A stretch of 64,000 bases of DNA from Asaia bogorensis (GTDB lineage: Bacteria; Pseudomonadota; Alphaproteobacteria; Acetobacterales; Acetobacteraceae): the NCBI RefSeq assembly GCF_900465345.1, contig NZ_UEGO01000013.1:62001-126000 (forward strand), given 5' to 3'. The notes under the pieces are model-generated. The model had not been told where the DNA came from. It searched no databases and saw only the letters and a list, made by a program, of their open reading frames with translations. How positions within the stretch are numbered: the first letter of the stretch is position 1; each line of letters starts with the position of its first letter. The position numbers and the translations under genes are program-made. This document shows positions 19,002 through 31,750 of this stretch, piece after piece.

Positions 19002-19123
19002 GGTGAGTCTCCTGCACTATCAGGCGTTCTGGCCCGGCCGCGTTGGCGCGGATGGTCAATTTCGTACCATCTCGGCGTTACTCTTCTTGATCCCGCCCAC
19101 CCTAGGCCGCCGGAGCAAACGCC

Positions 19124-20095
19124 TCAACCCGGCGTGGCAAACACAATTGCTTCCACCTCGGCAGCCCGTGCCGGTGAGAGCAGAAACCCGTGTCTGTACA
19201 TGCCATTCACGGAGATCCTGTTTCCATCGCGGTGCACTTTCGGCACGTTGTCTGCATAAGATGGTCGTATCCCTGCACTGGCCTCAATGATTTCGGCCTC
19301 GGCGAAAGCAGGATGCAGCGTGTAGAGCGCGTTGAGCAATTCGCTCATGGCTCTCACCGTGATTTCACGGGTATCATCACTTTCCACCATTGTCGCGCCA
19401 GCCATGAACACATTGTTATCTCGCGGAACAATATAGATGGGTATGCGCGGATGGAGCATACGTATCGGGCGATGAAGCGTTACCTCCGGGCAACGTACGA
19501 GGATCATCTCGCCGCGCACGCCACGCAACGCCGGGTCTTTGTCTCGTGCTGAAATGCCCGTGCAATCCACCACCCAGTCGAAGGTGTCTTCCATCGGATC
19601 CGCGTCGAACCTGAAATGGCCGCCAAGATCCACCAGACGCGCTTCCAGCCCCTTCAGGGCTATCCGGGGATCAACGTGTCCTTCCTCGGGAAAATAGAGC
19701 GCACGGTCGAAACGCCCGGCGAGATCGGGTTCGAGCTGGCCGATGCGCCCGGCATCTATCGTCTCGAAATGACTGGTGCGTCTGCCAAACCTCGCAAGTT
19801 CCACCTGATCGCGCGGAGGCGCCACGACGAGGCTGCCCCGATGAGCAACATTTGGCACATGAGCAGACCACCATGAGAGCGAAGTGAGCGAATCACGGGT
19901 CACCTCTTCTGGCGCAGACTCCGCTTCACACCAGGGGGCAAGCATGCCACCGGCAAACCATGATGCCCCGGAACCAATGCGAGAGCCCGCCTCATGCAGG
20001 GTAATCTGCGCCCCTCGCTCTGCCAGCGTCACAGCCGTCACCAGACCGGCGACCCCGGCTCCCTTGATCAACACTTTCGGCCCCGGTCCCGTCAT
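19124..20095 (-). CDS. thiO: FAD-dependent glycine oxidase ThiO
   Basis: 323 residues. It oxidises glycine to iminoglycine for thiazole formation. The N-terminal dinucleotide-binding motif is VLIKGAGVAGLVTAVTLAERG, with GASWFAGGMLAPWCEAE as the DAO-family signature. The C-terminus has SAGIRPSYADNVP and ISVNGMYRHGFLLSPARAAE, the standard ThiO FAD-binding end. It is first of the thi genes, 43 bases after the glmS stop, and 122 bases separate it from thiS. I see no TPP riboswitch before it or in that 122-base gap. Confidence 0.93.
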   Translation of the reverse strand: MTGPGPKVLIKGAGVAGLVTAVTLAERGAQITLHEAGSRIGSGASWFAGGMLAPWCEAESAPEEVTRDSLTSLSWWSAHVPNVAHRGSLVVAPPRDQVELARFGRRTSHFETIDAGRIGQLEPDLAGRFDRALYFPEEGHVDPRIALKGLEARLVDLGGHFRFDADPMEDTFDWVVDCTGISARDKDPALRGVRGEMILVRCPEVTLHRPIRMLHPRIPIYIVPRDNNVFMAGATMVESDDTREITVRAMSELLNALYTLHPAFAEAEIIEASAGIRPSYADNVPKVHRDGNRISVNGMYRHGFLLSPARAAEVEAIVFATPG

Positions 20096-20138
20096 GTCGA
20101 ACGCTCCTCGCTAAGGCTCAGACTCTTTTGCGACGAGC

Positions 20139-21962
20139 CTACTCCACAGTGACAGACTTGGCGAGGTTGCGAGGCTGATCCACGTCCGTCCCGCGGCGCA
20201 GGGCCACCTCATAAGCCAGCATCTGCACAGGAATCGTATACAGGATCGGCGCTACAAAGGGATCCACCTCCGGCAGGATCACCATATGCTCGGCGATACC
20301 GCTCAGTCGCTGAGCCCCCTTTTCATCCGTGAAGGCCATGATCCGTCCACCACGTGCCTTGGCTTCCTGAATATTGGAGAGTGTCTTGTCGAACAGGATC
20401 GTCGAGGGCGCGATCACCACAATCGGCACATCCTTGTCGATAAGGGAGATCGGTCCATGCTTCATCTCACCTGCAGCATAGGCCTCGGCGTGAATATAGG
20501 AAATTTCCTTCAGTTTCAGTGCCCCTTCCAGCGCGACAGGGAAACAGATGCCACGACCAAGATAAAGCACATCACGTGCCTCGGCCACAGAGGCCGCCAT
20601 GGCCTGAATGTCGCTCTCTCGGGAAAACACCTCTGATGCCCGCGAAGGAAGATCGAGCAGATGGGCCAGCAGATCGCCCGCGCGTTTCTCCGACATGGCA
20701 TGACGTGCCTGGGCGATAGCGATTGTGAGCACGGCCAGCACCGAAAGCTGCGCGGTAAAGGCCTTGGTGCTCGCAACCGAAATTTCGGGGCCAGCTACCA
20801 TGCCAAGCACCACGTCGCTCTCGCGGCCCATCGTGCTGCCCTCGACATTGAGGATCGAGACGATGTGCTGCGCGCGCTCGCGAAGGCTGCGTAAGGCAGC
20901 AAGCGTATCGGCTGTCTCGCCAGACTGGGAGATCATGAGCGCCATGCCGTGCGGCGTCAGGGGCGGATTGCGATAGCGCAACTCGGACGCGACATCTATG
21001 TCAACCGGGAGCCTTGCCTCGGCTTCCAGCCAGTAGCGCGCAATCAGCCCGGCATAGAAGGCCGATCCGCACGCCGTGATCACAGCGCGTGGAAGTTGGG
21101 CCATCTCGAATGGAAATACCGGCAGATTGATCTCGCGTGTGACGGGATCGATAATGCGCTGAAGCGTCTGCCCGATCACGACCGGATGTTCGTGCAGTTC
21201 CTTCTCCATGTAGTGACGATAGCCATCCTTGCCGACAGTCCCGGCCATGAGCGCTATCGTCTGCACAGGGCGTTGCACACGCTGATTTGCCGCATCAAAA
21301 AACTCGACCTGGTCAGGACTGAGTACGCACCAGTCACCATCATCAAGATAGGCGATTTTGCGGGCGAGTGGTGCCAGAGCGAGGCTGTCCGAGCCGAGAA
21401 ACATTTCCCCCTCGCCAAAACCAACCGCAAGGGGCGCCCCGTGGCGGGCGCCAATCATGAGCCCTTCATGCCCGGCAAAGATCATGGCAAGCGCGTAGGC
21501 GCCCTGAAGGCGCCCCAATGTCTTGCTGGCCGCCTCTCGCGGGGATAGCCCCTGATGAAGATAGAAATCGACCAGTTGGGCAACACACTCCGTGTCGGTC
21601 TCCGAGGTGAACTGGCGACCCACCGCCAGCATTTCGGCTTTCAGCTCTTCGTAATTCTCGATGATACCGTTGTGAACAATGGCGACGCGATCTGTGGCAT
21701 GCGGATGGGCGTTGGTCTCATTCGGCAGCCCGTGGGTGGCCCAGCGCGTATGTCCGATTGCCGTCATGCCCTCGAGCGGCTGCATATCAAGCACGGCCTG
21801 CAGATTATCAAGTTTGCCGGCCGCGCGGCGCCTTGAGATATGTCCATCCACCAGACTGGCAATACCAGCCGAATCATAACCGCGATATTCAAGACGACGT
21901 AACGCTTCGACAACGAGAGGTGTCGCGTTCTGATGGCCAACTACGCCACAAATGCCGCACAT
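20139..21962 (-). CDS. glmS: Glutamine-fructose-6-phosphate aminotransferase
   Basis: 607 residues, the family length. It makes glucosamine 6-phosphate, the first step to UDP-GlcNAc for peptidoglycan and LPS. The N-terminal glutaminase begins MCGICGVVG with nucleophile Cys2 (Cys1 after Met removal). The GHTRWATHG and HNGIIENYEEL blocks follow. Two SIS domains carry ISQSGETADTLAAL and the C-terminus ends LAKSVTVE, which is canonical. Its ATG overlaps the glmU stop (TGATG). No glmS ribozyme is possible with such a gapless junction. Confidence 0.98.
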   Translation of the reverse strand: MCGICGVVGHQNATPLVVEALRRLEYRGYDSAGIASLVDGHISRRRAAGKLDNLQAVLDMQPLEGMTAIGHTRWATHGLPNETNAHPHATDRVAIVHNGIIENYEELKAEMLAVGRQFTSETDTECVAQLVDFYLHQGLSPREAASKTLGRLQGAYALAMIFAGHEGLMIGARHGAPLAVGFGEGEMFLGSDSLALAPLARKIAYLDDGDWCVLSPDQVEFFDAANQRVQRPVQTIALMAGTVGKDGYRHYMEKELHEHPVVIGQTLQRIIDPVTREINLPVFPFEMAQLPRAVITACGSAFYAGLIARYWLEAEARLPVDIDVASELRYRNPPLTPHGMALMISQSGETADTLAALRSLRERAQHIVSILNVEGSTMGRESDVVLGMVAGPEISVASTKAFTAQLSVLAVLTIAIAQARHAMSEKRAGDLLAHLLDLPSRASEVFSRESDIQAMAASVAEARDVLYLGRGICFPVALEGALKLKEISYIHAEAYAAGEMKHGPISLIDKDVPIVVIAPSTILFDKTLSNIQEAKARGGRIMAFTDEKGAQRLSGIAEHMVILPEVDPFVAPILYTIPVQMLAYEVALRRGTDVDQPRNLAKSVTVE

Positions 21963-23329
21963 CAGCCATTCTCCTTTTTTGCCCGCAGGGCAGACGATAT
22001 TGCCTGGCCGCGCGATGCCTTGTTGATCTGTCTCGACCGTCCCAACGCTAGAGCACCCGGTTCAACATTTTCGGTCAGTACGCTGCCAGCCGCCAGCAAG
22101 GCACCGTCACCGATCGATATCGGGGCCACAAGGATGGTGTCAGACCCCACGAACACATCGCTTCCAATGGTCGTGCGATGCTTGAACACACCGTCGTAAT
22201 TACAGGTTATGGTGCCTGCACCGACATTGGTGCGCGGGCCGATACTGGCATCACCCAGATAGGTCAGATGATTTGCCTTGGCACCATCCCCCAGATCGGT
22301 GGCCTTGAGCTCGACGAAATTACCGACATGGGAGGCTTTGCCACAGATCGTGCCGGGACGAAGACGGGCATAGGGACCAATCAGCGCCTCCTCACCTACC
22401 ACGCAACCTTCCAGATGACTGAAAGCGCGAATTCTTGCGCCACTGCGCACCGTCACACCGGGGCCAAAAACGACATTGGGCTCGACCACGACATCAGCCT
22501 CGATAACGGTATCTGTACAGAGAAAAACCGTCTCCGGTGCGATCAGGGTCACACCGGCTTCAAGCGCGGCCAGGCGCAGACGCCGCTGGAGGGTCCCTTC
22601 CGCAATCGCGAGTTCTGCACGGGAGTTGATGCCAGCCAGCTCTTCGGCAGGAGCCTCGACATGGCGTACGTCCCCTTCACGCGCAGCAAGGGCCACGACG
22701 TCCGTCAGGTAGTATTCGCCCTGTGCGTTGTCATTGCCCACCTTGCCGAGCCAGCGCCGCAGATCATCAGCAGAGGCACATAATACGCCTGCATTGCAAA
22801 GCTGAATGGCGCGCTGTTCCTCACTCGCATCCTTGAACTCGATGATCTCCCTCACCGACCCGTTTTCAAGCACAACACGCCCGTATTTCGCAGGATCGGC
22901 TGGACGCATGGCAAGCAGGGCAAGCATTGTTCCCGCCTCGCGTCGGGCAGTGAGAAGCGCCTGCATGGTCTCAGTCGTGATCAGGGGATTGTCGGCGTAA
23001 AGGATCGCGACATCACCTTCACCGAACAAAGCCTCGGCCATCCAGGCCGCGTGCCCCGTGCCAAGACGTTCGACCTGGACCACACACGGGCAGGGAGAGA
23101 CTGCCTTTTCGAGCATTGGCATGTCCGGTCCCACAATCACGACGATTCGATCGAAGACGCGGCTCGCAGTCTCGATGAGGTGGCTGATCATGGGGCGGCC
23201 ACCAAGAGGATGCATGGCTTTGGGCAGGGCGGAACGCATGCGCGTTCCTAGCCCCGCTGCGAGGATGACGGCAGTCGTCGGTTTGTGATGGCGGACGGGC
23301 TGGCCGTCGGAAAAGGAAAATGATGTCAT
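21962..23329 (-). CDS. glmU: Bifunctional GlmU: GlcN-1-P acetyltransferase / GlcNAc-1-P uridylyltransferase
   Basis: 455 residues from the ATG at 23329; a TTG at 23350 would add seven residues and has no better ribosome site, and 455 is close to E. coli GlmU. The N-terminal nucleotidyltransferase contains LAAGLGTRMRSALPKAMHPLGGRPM. The C-terminal left-handed beta-helix has hexapeptide repeats and the acetyltransferase blocks VGNFVELKATDLGDGAKANHL split over ~360-385. It makes UDP-GlcNAc. It overlaps glmS by one base (TGATG), a two-gene UDP-GlcNAc operon, and is divergent from gph. Confidence 0.97.
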   Translation of the reverse strand: MTSFSFSDGQPVRHHKPTTAVILAAGLGTRMRSALPKAMHPLGGRPMISHLIETASRVFDRIVVIVGPDMPMLEKAVSPCPCVVQVERLGTGHAAWMAEALFGEGDVAILYADNPLITTETMQALLTARREAGTMLALLAMRPADPAKYGRVVLENGSVREIIEFKDASEEQRAIQLCNAGVLCASADDLRRWLGKVGNDNAQGEYYLTDVVALAAREGDVRHVEAPAEELAGINSRAELAIAEGTLQRRLRLAALEAGVTLIAPETVFLCTDTVIEADVVVEPNVVFGPGVTVRSGARIRAFSHLEGCVVGEEALIGPYARLRPGTICGKASHVGNFVELKATDLGDGAKANHLTYLGDASIGPRTNVGAGTITCNYDGVFKHRTTIGSDVFVGSDTILVAPISIGDGALLAAGSVLTENVEPGALALGRSRQINKASRGQAISSALRAKKENG

Positions 23330-23434
23330 ATCATTACGTGGCGTAGCCAACGCGGCGGAGCTCTGTCAAACGCCCGCTCTGTCACTTCGGATTGCTGTTT
23401 GTTGCAGCGTTCTGCATCTATAGGAAAACCGACC

Positions 23435-24109
23435 GTGAGCACTGAAATCAAGACCGCCGTTTTCGACCTTGACGGTACGCTTGTCGACAGCCTGCCTGAC
23501 CTCGCCGAGAGCGGCATCGAACTTCTCAAATCCTATGATCTGCATCCTCCGGGTTCTGATGTGGTGCGTGGTATGATAGGCGACGGAGCACGCAAGCTTG
23601 TAGATCGACTGCTGACCTATGGCGGTGACGAAACGCGCATTGATCGCGATCAGGCCACACAGCGATTTCTGGAAATATACGAGCCTCGGGCAACCCTGAA
23701 AACGCAGCTTTTTCCCGATACCCAAGCCATGCTGACAACGTTGCGTGAACGTGGTCTTGCCTGTGTGATCTGCACGAACAAACCGCTGAAGGCCGCTCAG
23801 GCAATCGTGGAAGTTCTCGGGATCGCACCACTGATCGACGCCATAGGCGGTGGTGACAGCTTTGCGAGCCGCAAACCAGACCCTGACCATATTCGTAACA
23901 CTGTTCGGCTTATCCACGCCGAGCCAACCCGCGGAATCATGATCGGCGATCACCGTAATGACATCATGGCTGCCATGGGTGTTCCCATGCCATCACTTTT
24001 CGCAAGCTGGGGGTATGGAGACAGAAGCATGAGCGCCCATGCGACAGCAATCGCAGGTTGTATTGCTGAACTGCCAAGGCTTATCTACGATCTGTCACGA
24101 CCCTGCTGA
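23435..24109 (+). CDS. gph: HAD-family phosphoglycolate phosphatase-like hydrolase
   Basis: 224 residues from the GTG at 23435, with TAGGAAAA 9 bases upstream. HAD motif I is VFDLDGTLVDS at the N-terminus, motif II is CTNKP, the motif III lysine is in SRKPDP, and motif IV is MIGDHRNDIMAA. An alpha-helical cap lies after motif I, as in phosphoglycolate phosphatases, which remove 2-phosphoglycolate formed in DNA repair or by oxygenation. A position next to glmU is not diagnostic, so the substrate is inferred from family only. Confidence 0.85.
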   Translation: MSTEIKTAVFDLDGTLVDSLPDLAESGIELLKSYDLHPPGSDVVRGMIGDGARKLVDRLLTYGGDETRIDRDQATQRFLEIYEPRATLKTQLFPDTQAMLTTLRERGLACVICTNKPLKAAQAIVEVLGIAPLIDAIGGGDSFASRKPDPDHIRNTVRLIHAEPTRGIMIGDHRNDIMAAMGVPMPSLFASWGYGDRSMSAHATAIAGCIAELPRLIYDLSRPC

Positions 24110-24197
24110 ATCATACGCTCCAACGGGCGATCTTCGCGCTGACCACAGACACCGCGTGTACCAGAAAAATCTGAGGTCAGCTCATGATCATCGCGCC

Positions 24198-27492
<3,295 letters not shown>

Positions 27493-27562
27493 CTACTCGC
27501 AACAAGCCGCCAATATAGCCTCTCTAGGGGGCTACGGCTAGGGCGTTGGAACCGGGCACCCG

Positions 27563-27576
27563 GACAGGCACCTGTC
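27563..27576. promoter_or_regulatory. Palindrome between gyrB and the SDR gene
   Basis: GACAGGCACCTGTC has perfect 6-base arms around CA. It lies 86 bases upstream of the gyrB start in the 260-base divergent region. It could be an operator; no regulator is identified. Confidence 0.3.
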
Positions 27577-27737
27577 AGCCACCCAGGGACCCGAAATGCC
27601 CCAGCCACGCCCCCTGTGCGGCAAGCCTGTCAGAGCCTCGGGGCCGCTTTGCATAGCAACCCAAACCCGTCTTGCGACTTCTCATCCCGTGCCGGCTGCC
27701 TGGCACAGTTTCCCCGACGCTAGCGAGATAAGCCGCC

Positions 27738-28787
27738 ATGACCGATCCGACCGACAAGAAAACCATCAAAACGACCACGCCTGAAGAGGCCAGCTCCGCC
27801 ACCAACCGACGCAGCATGATGCAAGGGGCAACGCTCGGGCTTGCAGGGCTTGTTGCCGGGTCGAGCCGTGCGCACGCTGCGCCAAATGCGCCTGCCGCCT
27901 CAGCACCGTTGGCCGACCCGCAGAAACTCTATCCCCACGCCCCGTTTGCGTCCCAGCCCCAGGAGTGGCCGGGCCTGCAATCGCGTATGCATCCCAAACC
28001 AGACTGCGGAGAGACCAGCTACAAAGGCAGCGGCCGCATGGCTGGCCGCCGGGCCCTGATCACCGGCGGCGATTCAGGCCTTGGGCGCGCCATCGCCATT
28101 GCCTACGCACGTGAAGGGGCTGATATCGCGATCAACTATCTCCCGCAGGAAGAAGAAGACGCGCGCGAGGTTGTGGCCCTCATCCGCAAGGCGGGACGCA
28201 AGGCCATTGCCCTGCCGGGCGATATTCGCGACGAAGCGTTCTGTAAGAAACTCGTGTCGGACGCTGCGTCACAACTCGGCGGCCTTGATACGCTGGTGAA
28301 CTGCGCCGGTCGGCAGCACTACCATGAGAGTATCCTTGAACTTTCCACCGAGGAATTCGACTGGACACTCAAGACCAATCTCTATGCGCTGTTCTGGATC
28401 ATCAAGGCCGCTATCCCGCATATGCCACCGGGCAGCGCCATCGTGAACACGGCTTCTTCCAACGCCTATAACCCGTCGGAAATCATCATCGATTACAGCC
28501 TGACGAAGGCCGGCATCGCCAACCTGACCAAATCTCTGGCGAAGCAGCTGCTCCCCAAGGGTATACGCATCAACGCCGTGGCGCCCGGACCTTTCTGGAC
28601 GCCACTTCAGGTCTGCGGCGGCCAACCGATGTCCGCCGTCGAGAAATACGGGACCACCGTGCCCATGGGGCGTCCGGGCCAGCCTGCGGAGATCGCACCG
28701 GTCTATGTGACACTGGCTTCCACAGAGGGTAGTTACATCACCGGACAGATCTACGGCATAACTGGTGGCACAGGTATGCCCGGATAA
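27738..28787 (+). CDS. Tat-exported short-chain dehydrogenase (YghA type)
   Basis: 349 residues. The N-terminus contains NRRSMMQGATLGLAGLVAG, a twin-arginine-like signal, then an Ala/Pro linker. The SDR fold follows with the cofactor motif TGGDSGLGRAIA (~111-122) and NNAG-equivalent NCAGRQ. The catalytic Tyr/Lys are in IIDYSLTKAGIANLTKSLA (YxxxK), with the Ser in ASSNAYN. The C-terminus ends in ITGGTGMPG. It resembles the YghA/general-stress (GS39-like) group. The substrate is unknown, and periplasmic use of NAD(P) would require loading before export. It is divergent from gyrB and followed by a terminator. Confidence 0.88.
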   Translation: MTDPTDKKTIKTTTPEEASSATNRRSMMQGATLGLAGLVAGSSRAHAAPNAPAASAPLADPQKLYPHAPFASQPQEWPGLQSRMHPKPDCGETSYKGSGRMAGRRALITGGDSGLGRAIAIAYAREGADIAINYLPQEEEDAREVVALIRKAGRKAIALPGDIRDEAFCKKLVSDAASQLGGLDTLVNCAGRQHYHESILELSTEEFDWTLKTNLYALFWIIKAAIPHMPPGSAIVNTASSNAYNPSEIIIDYSLTKAGIANLTKSLAKQLLPKGIRINAVAPGPFWTPLQVCGGQPMSAVEKYGTTVPMGRPGQPAEIAPVYVTLASTEGSYITGQIYGITGGTGMPG

Positions 28788-28823
28788 CAGTGACGCCCCT
28801 TTCGGGCAGCGTTCATTAAACGA

Positions 28824-28859
28824 AAAGGGGGTGCACCCGGCCATAGGTGCGCCCCCTTT
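28824..28859. terminator. Bidirectional terminator between SDR and clpB
   Basis: AAAGGGGGTGCAC (28824-28836) pairs with GTGCGCCCCCTTT (28847-28859) over 13 positions with one wobble. The A-run on one side and T-run on the other suit both convergent genes. Confidence 0.8.
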
Positions 28860-28934
28860 ACTTCAGATGCCTTTCTTTGCCATGCCGCTCGCCGGATGAA
28901 CCGGCCTATGGCATGGCAATGGCCCTGCGGCCAA

Positions 28935-31538
28935 TCAGTTCAGCTCGGCCTGCTGGCCATTGATGACCAGCCCCTTGTCATTGGCCGAGACATGCACGGT
29001 CTGACCATCGAAGATCGTCCCATCCAGCAGCAGCCCTGCCAGCGTGTTCTGCAGGCTGCGCTGTATGACACGCTTGAGCGGGCGAGCGCCGTAGACCGGG
29101 TCATAACCGGATTCAGCCAGCCAGTTATCTGCTGCCTGATCCAGATCGAGCGTAATCTTGCGATCAGCCAGCAACTCACGCAGGCGCTTGAGCTGGATAG
29201 CGACGATACGATTCATATCCGCTCGCTGCAGACGCGAGAACAGAACGATCTCGTCCAGACGGTTAAGGAATTCAGGGCGGAAATGGTTACGTACCACCGC
29301 CATGACCTGTGCCTGTACGAGGTCCGTGCTCTCACCATCGGGCTGCTGCGCCAGTATGTCTGACCCGAGATTGGAGGTCAGGATGATAATCGTGTTGCGG
29401 AAATCCACCACACGCCCCTGCCCGTCCGTCAGACGACCATCATCAAGCACTTGCAGCAGGATGTTGAAAACATCCTCATGCGCCTTCTCGACCTCGTCGA
29501 ACAGGATGACCTGATACGGTCTGCGACGGACTGCCTCGGTGAGCACGCCACCCTCTTCGTAGCCAACATAGCCGGGAGGCGCACCCACAAGACGGGATAC
29601 GGCGTGCTTCTCCATGAACTCGCTCATATCCACGCGCAGCATGGCGCGATCGTCGTCAAACAGGAACTGCGCCAGCGCCTTGGCCAATTCGGTCTTGCCA
29701 ACGCCGGTTGGGCCGAGGAAGAGGAACGAACCAATAGGGCGATTGGGATCCTGCAAGCCTGCACGGGCACGACGTACGGCGTTGGACACCGCCTTGAGCG
29801 CAGGCTCCTGACCAACCACGCGTTCACGAAGTTCGTCCTCCATACGCACCAGCTTGGCGCGCTCGCCTTCCAGCATCCGGTCCACGGGCACACCGGTCCA
29901 GCGCGACACGACAGAGGCAATTCCCTGATCGGTCACAGCCTCGCTGAACAATCCTGCCTGAGCGGCATCCTGCTGCTCAACCTGCTGTGCTTCCTCAATC
30001 TGGCGCTCAAGGCCTGGGATCGTCGCATACATAAGCTCGGACGCCTTGGCGAGATCGCCCTTGCGCTGGGCAATTTCGACGTCCGAACGCGCCTGATCGA
30101 GCTGCTCCTTGAGCTTCTGAACAGCGTTCACCCGGTCCTTCTCGGCGTGCCACGCCGCGCTCATGGTGTCCGACTGTTCCTGCAGATCGGCCAGCTCGGC
30201 TTCAAGCTTCACCAAACGCTCGCGGCTCGCGCTGTCCTCTTCCTTGCGGATCGCCTCGCGCTCGATCTTGAGCTGGATGATACGGCGGTCGAGTTCATCG
30301 AGCGCCTCGGGCTTGCTGTCGATCTGCATACGCAGGCGGCTCGCCGCCTCGTCCACGAGGTCAATGGCCTTGTCAGGCAGGAAACGGTCCGTGATGTAGC
30401 GATTGGACAGCGTCGCGGCAGCCACGAGTGCGCCATCGGTGATACGCACACCGTGATGCAGCTCGTATTTTTCCTTGATGCCACGCAGGATCGAGATCGT
30501 ATCAGCAACCGAGGGCTCACCCACAAAGACCGGCTGAAAACGACGGGCCAGAGCCGCGTCCTTCTCGATGTATTTGCGATACTCGTCGAGGGTGGTGGCA
30601 CCGATACAATGCAGCACGCCGCGTGCCAGTTCGGGCTTGATCAGGTTCGAAGCATCCATCGCGCCATCGGAGCGTCCCGCGCCCACGAGCGTGTGCATCT
30701 CGTCGATGAACAGGATAACCTGCCCCTCGGCGCTTTCGATTTCCTTGAGAACAGCCTTCAGGCGCTCCTCGAACTCACCGCGATATTTCGCGCCAGCCAC
30801 CAGGGCACCCATATCGAGCGAGAGCAGCTTCTTGTTGCGCAGCGCTTCAGGCACGTCGCCATTGACGATACGCAGCGCCAGACCTTCCACGATGGCGGTC
30901 TTGCCCACGCCGGGCTCACCAATCAGCACAGGATTGTTCTTGGTGCGGCGTGCCAGAACCTGAATGGCGCGACGGATCTCCTCGTCACGTCCGATCACCG
31001 GATCAAGCTTGCCCGATTGGGCCACGGCCGTGACATCGCGTGCATATTTCTTGAGGGCGTCGAAGCCCGCCTCGGCATTGGCGCTATCCACCACGCGTCC
31101 CTTGCGCAGTTCAGCCACTGCGCGTTCAAGGGCCTTCGCATCGGCCTTGCCTTCGCTCAGGGCTTGCCCGGCGCCAGTCTTGCTGGCAGCAAGCGCCACA
31201 AGCAGGCGATCCTGCGCAACAAAGCTGTCACCGGCACGCTGGGCATCCTGCTCGGCACCATCGAGTACACGCACAAGGTCAGGCGTCGCCTGAGGTTGCC
31301 CTGCACCGCCACCCTGTACCTTGGGGATACGAGCCAGTGCGGCATCATTGGCCTTGCGAACTGTCTCGGGTGTACCCCCGGCTGCACGGATCAGACCCGA
31401 GGCAGCGCCTTCAGGGTCATCGAGCAACGCTTTCAAAAGGTGCTCGGGGGTCAGCTGCTGGTGGAAGTCACGCAGTGCAATTGTCGAAGCGGCCTGAAGA
31501 AAACCGCGGCTACGCTCGGTAAATTTCTCAATATTCAT
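28935..31538 (-). CDS. clpB: ATP-dependent disaggregase ClpB
   Basis: 867 residues, full family length. ClpB works with DnaK to pull proteins out of aggregates. Two AAA+ modules are present: NBD1 with [13 protein letters not shown] (Walker A, ~204-216) and NBD2 with [14 protein letters not shown] (~605-618). A coiled-coil M domain lies between (around 410-540, rich in Glu, Lys, Gln, Arg), which distinguishes ClpB from ClpA/C. The N-terminal Clp_N domain starts [18 protein letters not shown] candidate RpoH promoter lies upstream. The frames on the opposite strand are shadows. Confidence 0.98.
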   Translation of the reverse strand: MNIEKFTERSRGFLQAASTIALRDFHQQLTPEHLLKALLDDPEGAASGLIRAAGGTPETVRKANDAALARIPKVQGGGAGQPQATPDLVRVLDGAEQDAQRAGDSFVAQDRLLVALAASKTGAGQALSEGKADAKALERAVAELRKGRVVDSANAEAGFDALKKYARDVTAVAQSGKLDPVIGRDEEIRRAIQVLARRTKNNPVLIGEPGVGKTAIVEGLALRIVNGDVPEALRNKKLLSLDMGALVAGAKYRGEFEERLKAVLKEIESAEGQVILFIDEMHTLVGAGRSDGAMDASNLIKPELARGVLHCIGATTLDEYRKYIEKDAALARRFQPVFVGEPSVADTISILRGIKEKYELHHGVRITDGALVAAATLSNRYITDRFLPDKAIDLVDEAASRLRMQIDSKPEALDELDRRIIQLKIEREAIRKEEDSASRERLVKLEAELADLQEQSDTMSAAWHAEKDRVNAVQKLKEQLDQARSDVEIAQRKGDLAKASELMYATIPGLERQIEEAQQVEQQDAAQAGLFSEAVTDQGIASVVSRWTGVPVDRMLEGERAKLVRMEDELRERVVGQEPALKAVSNAVRRARAGLQDPNRPIGSFLFLGPTGVGKTELAKALAQFLFDDDRAMLRVDMSEFMEKHAVSRLVGAPPGYVGYEEGGVLTEAVRRRPYQVILFDEVEKAHEDVFNILLQVLDDGRLTDGQGRVVDFRNTIIILTSNLGSDILAQQPDGESTDLVQAQVMAVVRNHFRPEFLNRLDEIVLFSRLQRADMNRIVAIQLKRLRELLADRKITLDLDQAADNWLAESGYDPVYGARPLKRVIQRSLQNTLAGLLLDGTIFDGQTVHVSANDKGLVINGQQAELN

Positions 31539-31627
31539 GTTTTCGCAATGCTCCTATGCCCCATAAAGGCGGCTGGTTACGACAACGAGAACCCCTCTAA
31601 GGCAGTTCTCGCCTCGTCATAACTTGA

Positions 31628-31655
31628 AGATAGGAGCATTTCGGCCTTTTCCAAG
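31628..31655 (-). promoter_or_regulatory. Candidate heat-shock (RpoH/sigma-32) promoter of clpB
   Basis: On the minus strand CTTG (31655-31652) is followed after 18 bases by CTATCT (31633-31628). Alphaproteobacterial RpoH promoters have CTTG, a 17-18 base spacer and CYTATNT. It lies about 90 bases upstream of the clpB ATG. The match is by eye. Confidence 0.6.
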
Positions 31656-31750
31656 ACCGCACTGACACAATTCGTATGTTATCGCCAACCGATCATGGGA
31701 ACAGTGGCTGGGCCGTTTGATGAATGGCGTTACGCAGCCACCCATCCCGC

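Noticed and set aside
19002-19123. Possible TPP riboswitch between thiO and thiS
   Set aside because: None of the conserved thi-box elements is visible on the minus strand; only small GC hairpins and a 6-base repeat (GATGGT/ACCATC).
29451-31622. 723-residue frame on the plus strand opposite clpB
   Set aside because: It is the antisense shadow of clpB; its sequence has no domain pattern and ClpB motifs are clear on the other strand.
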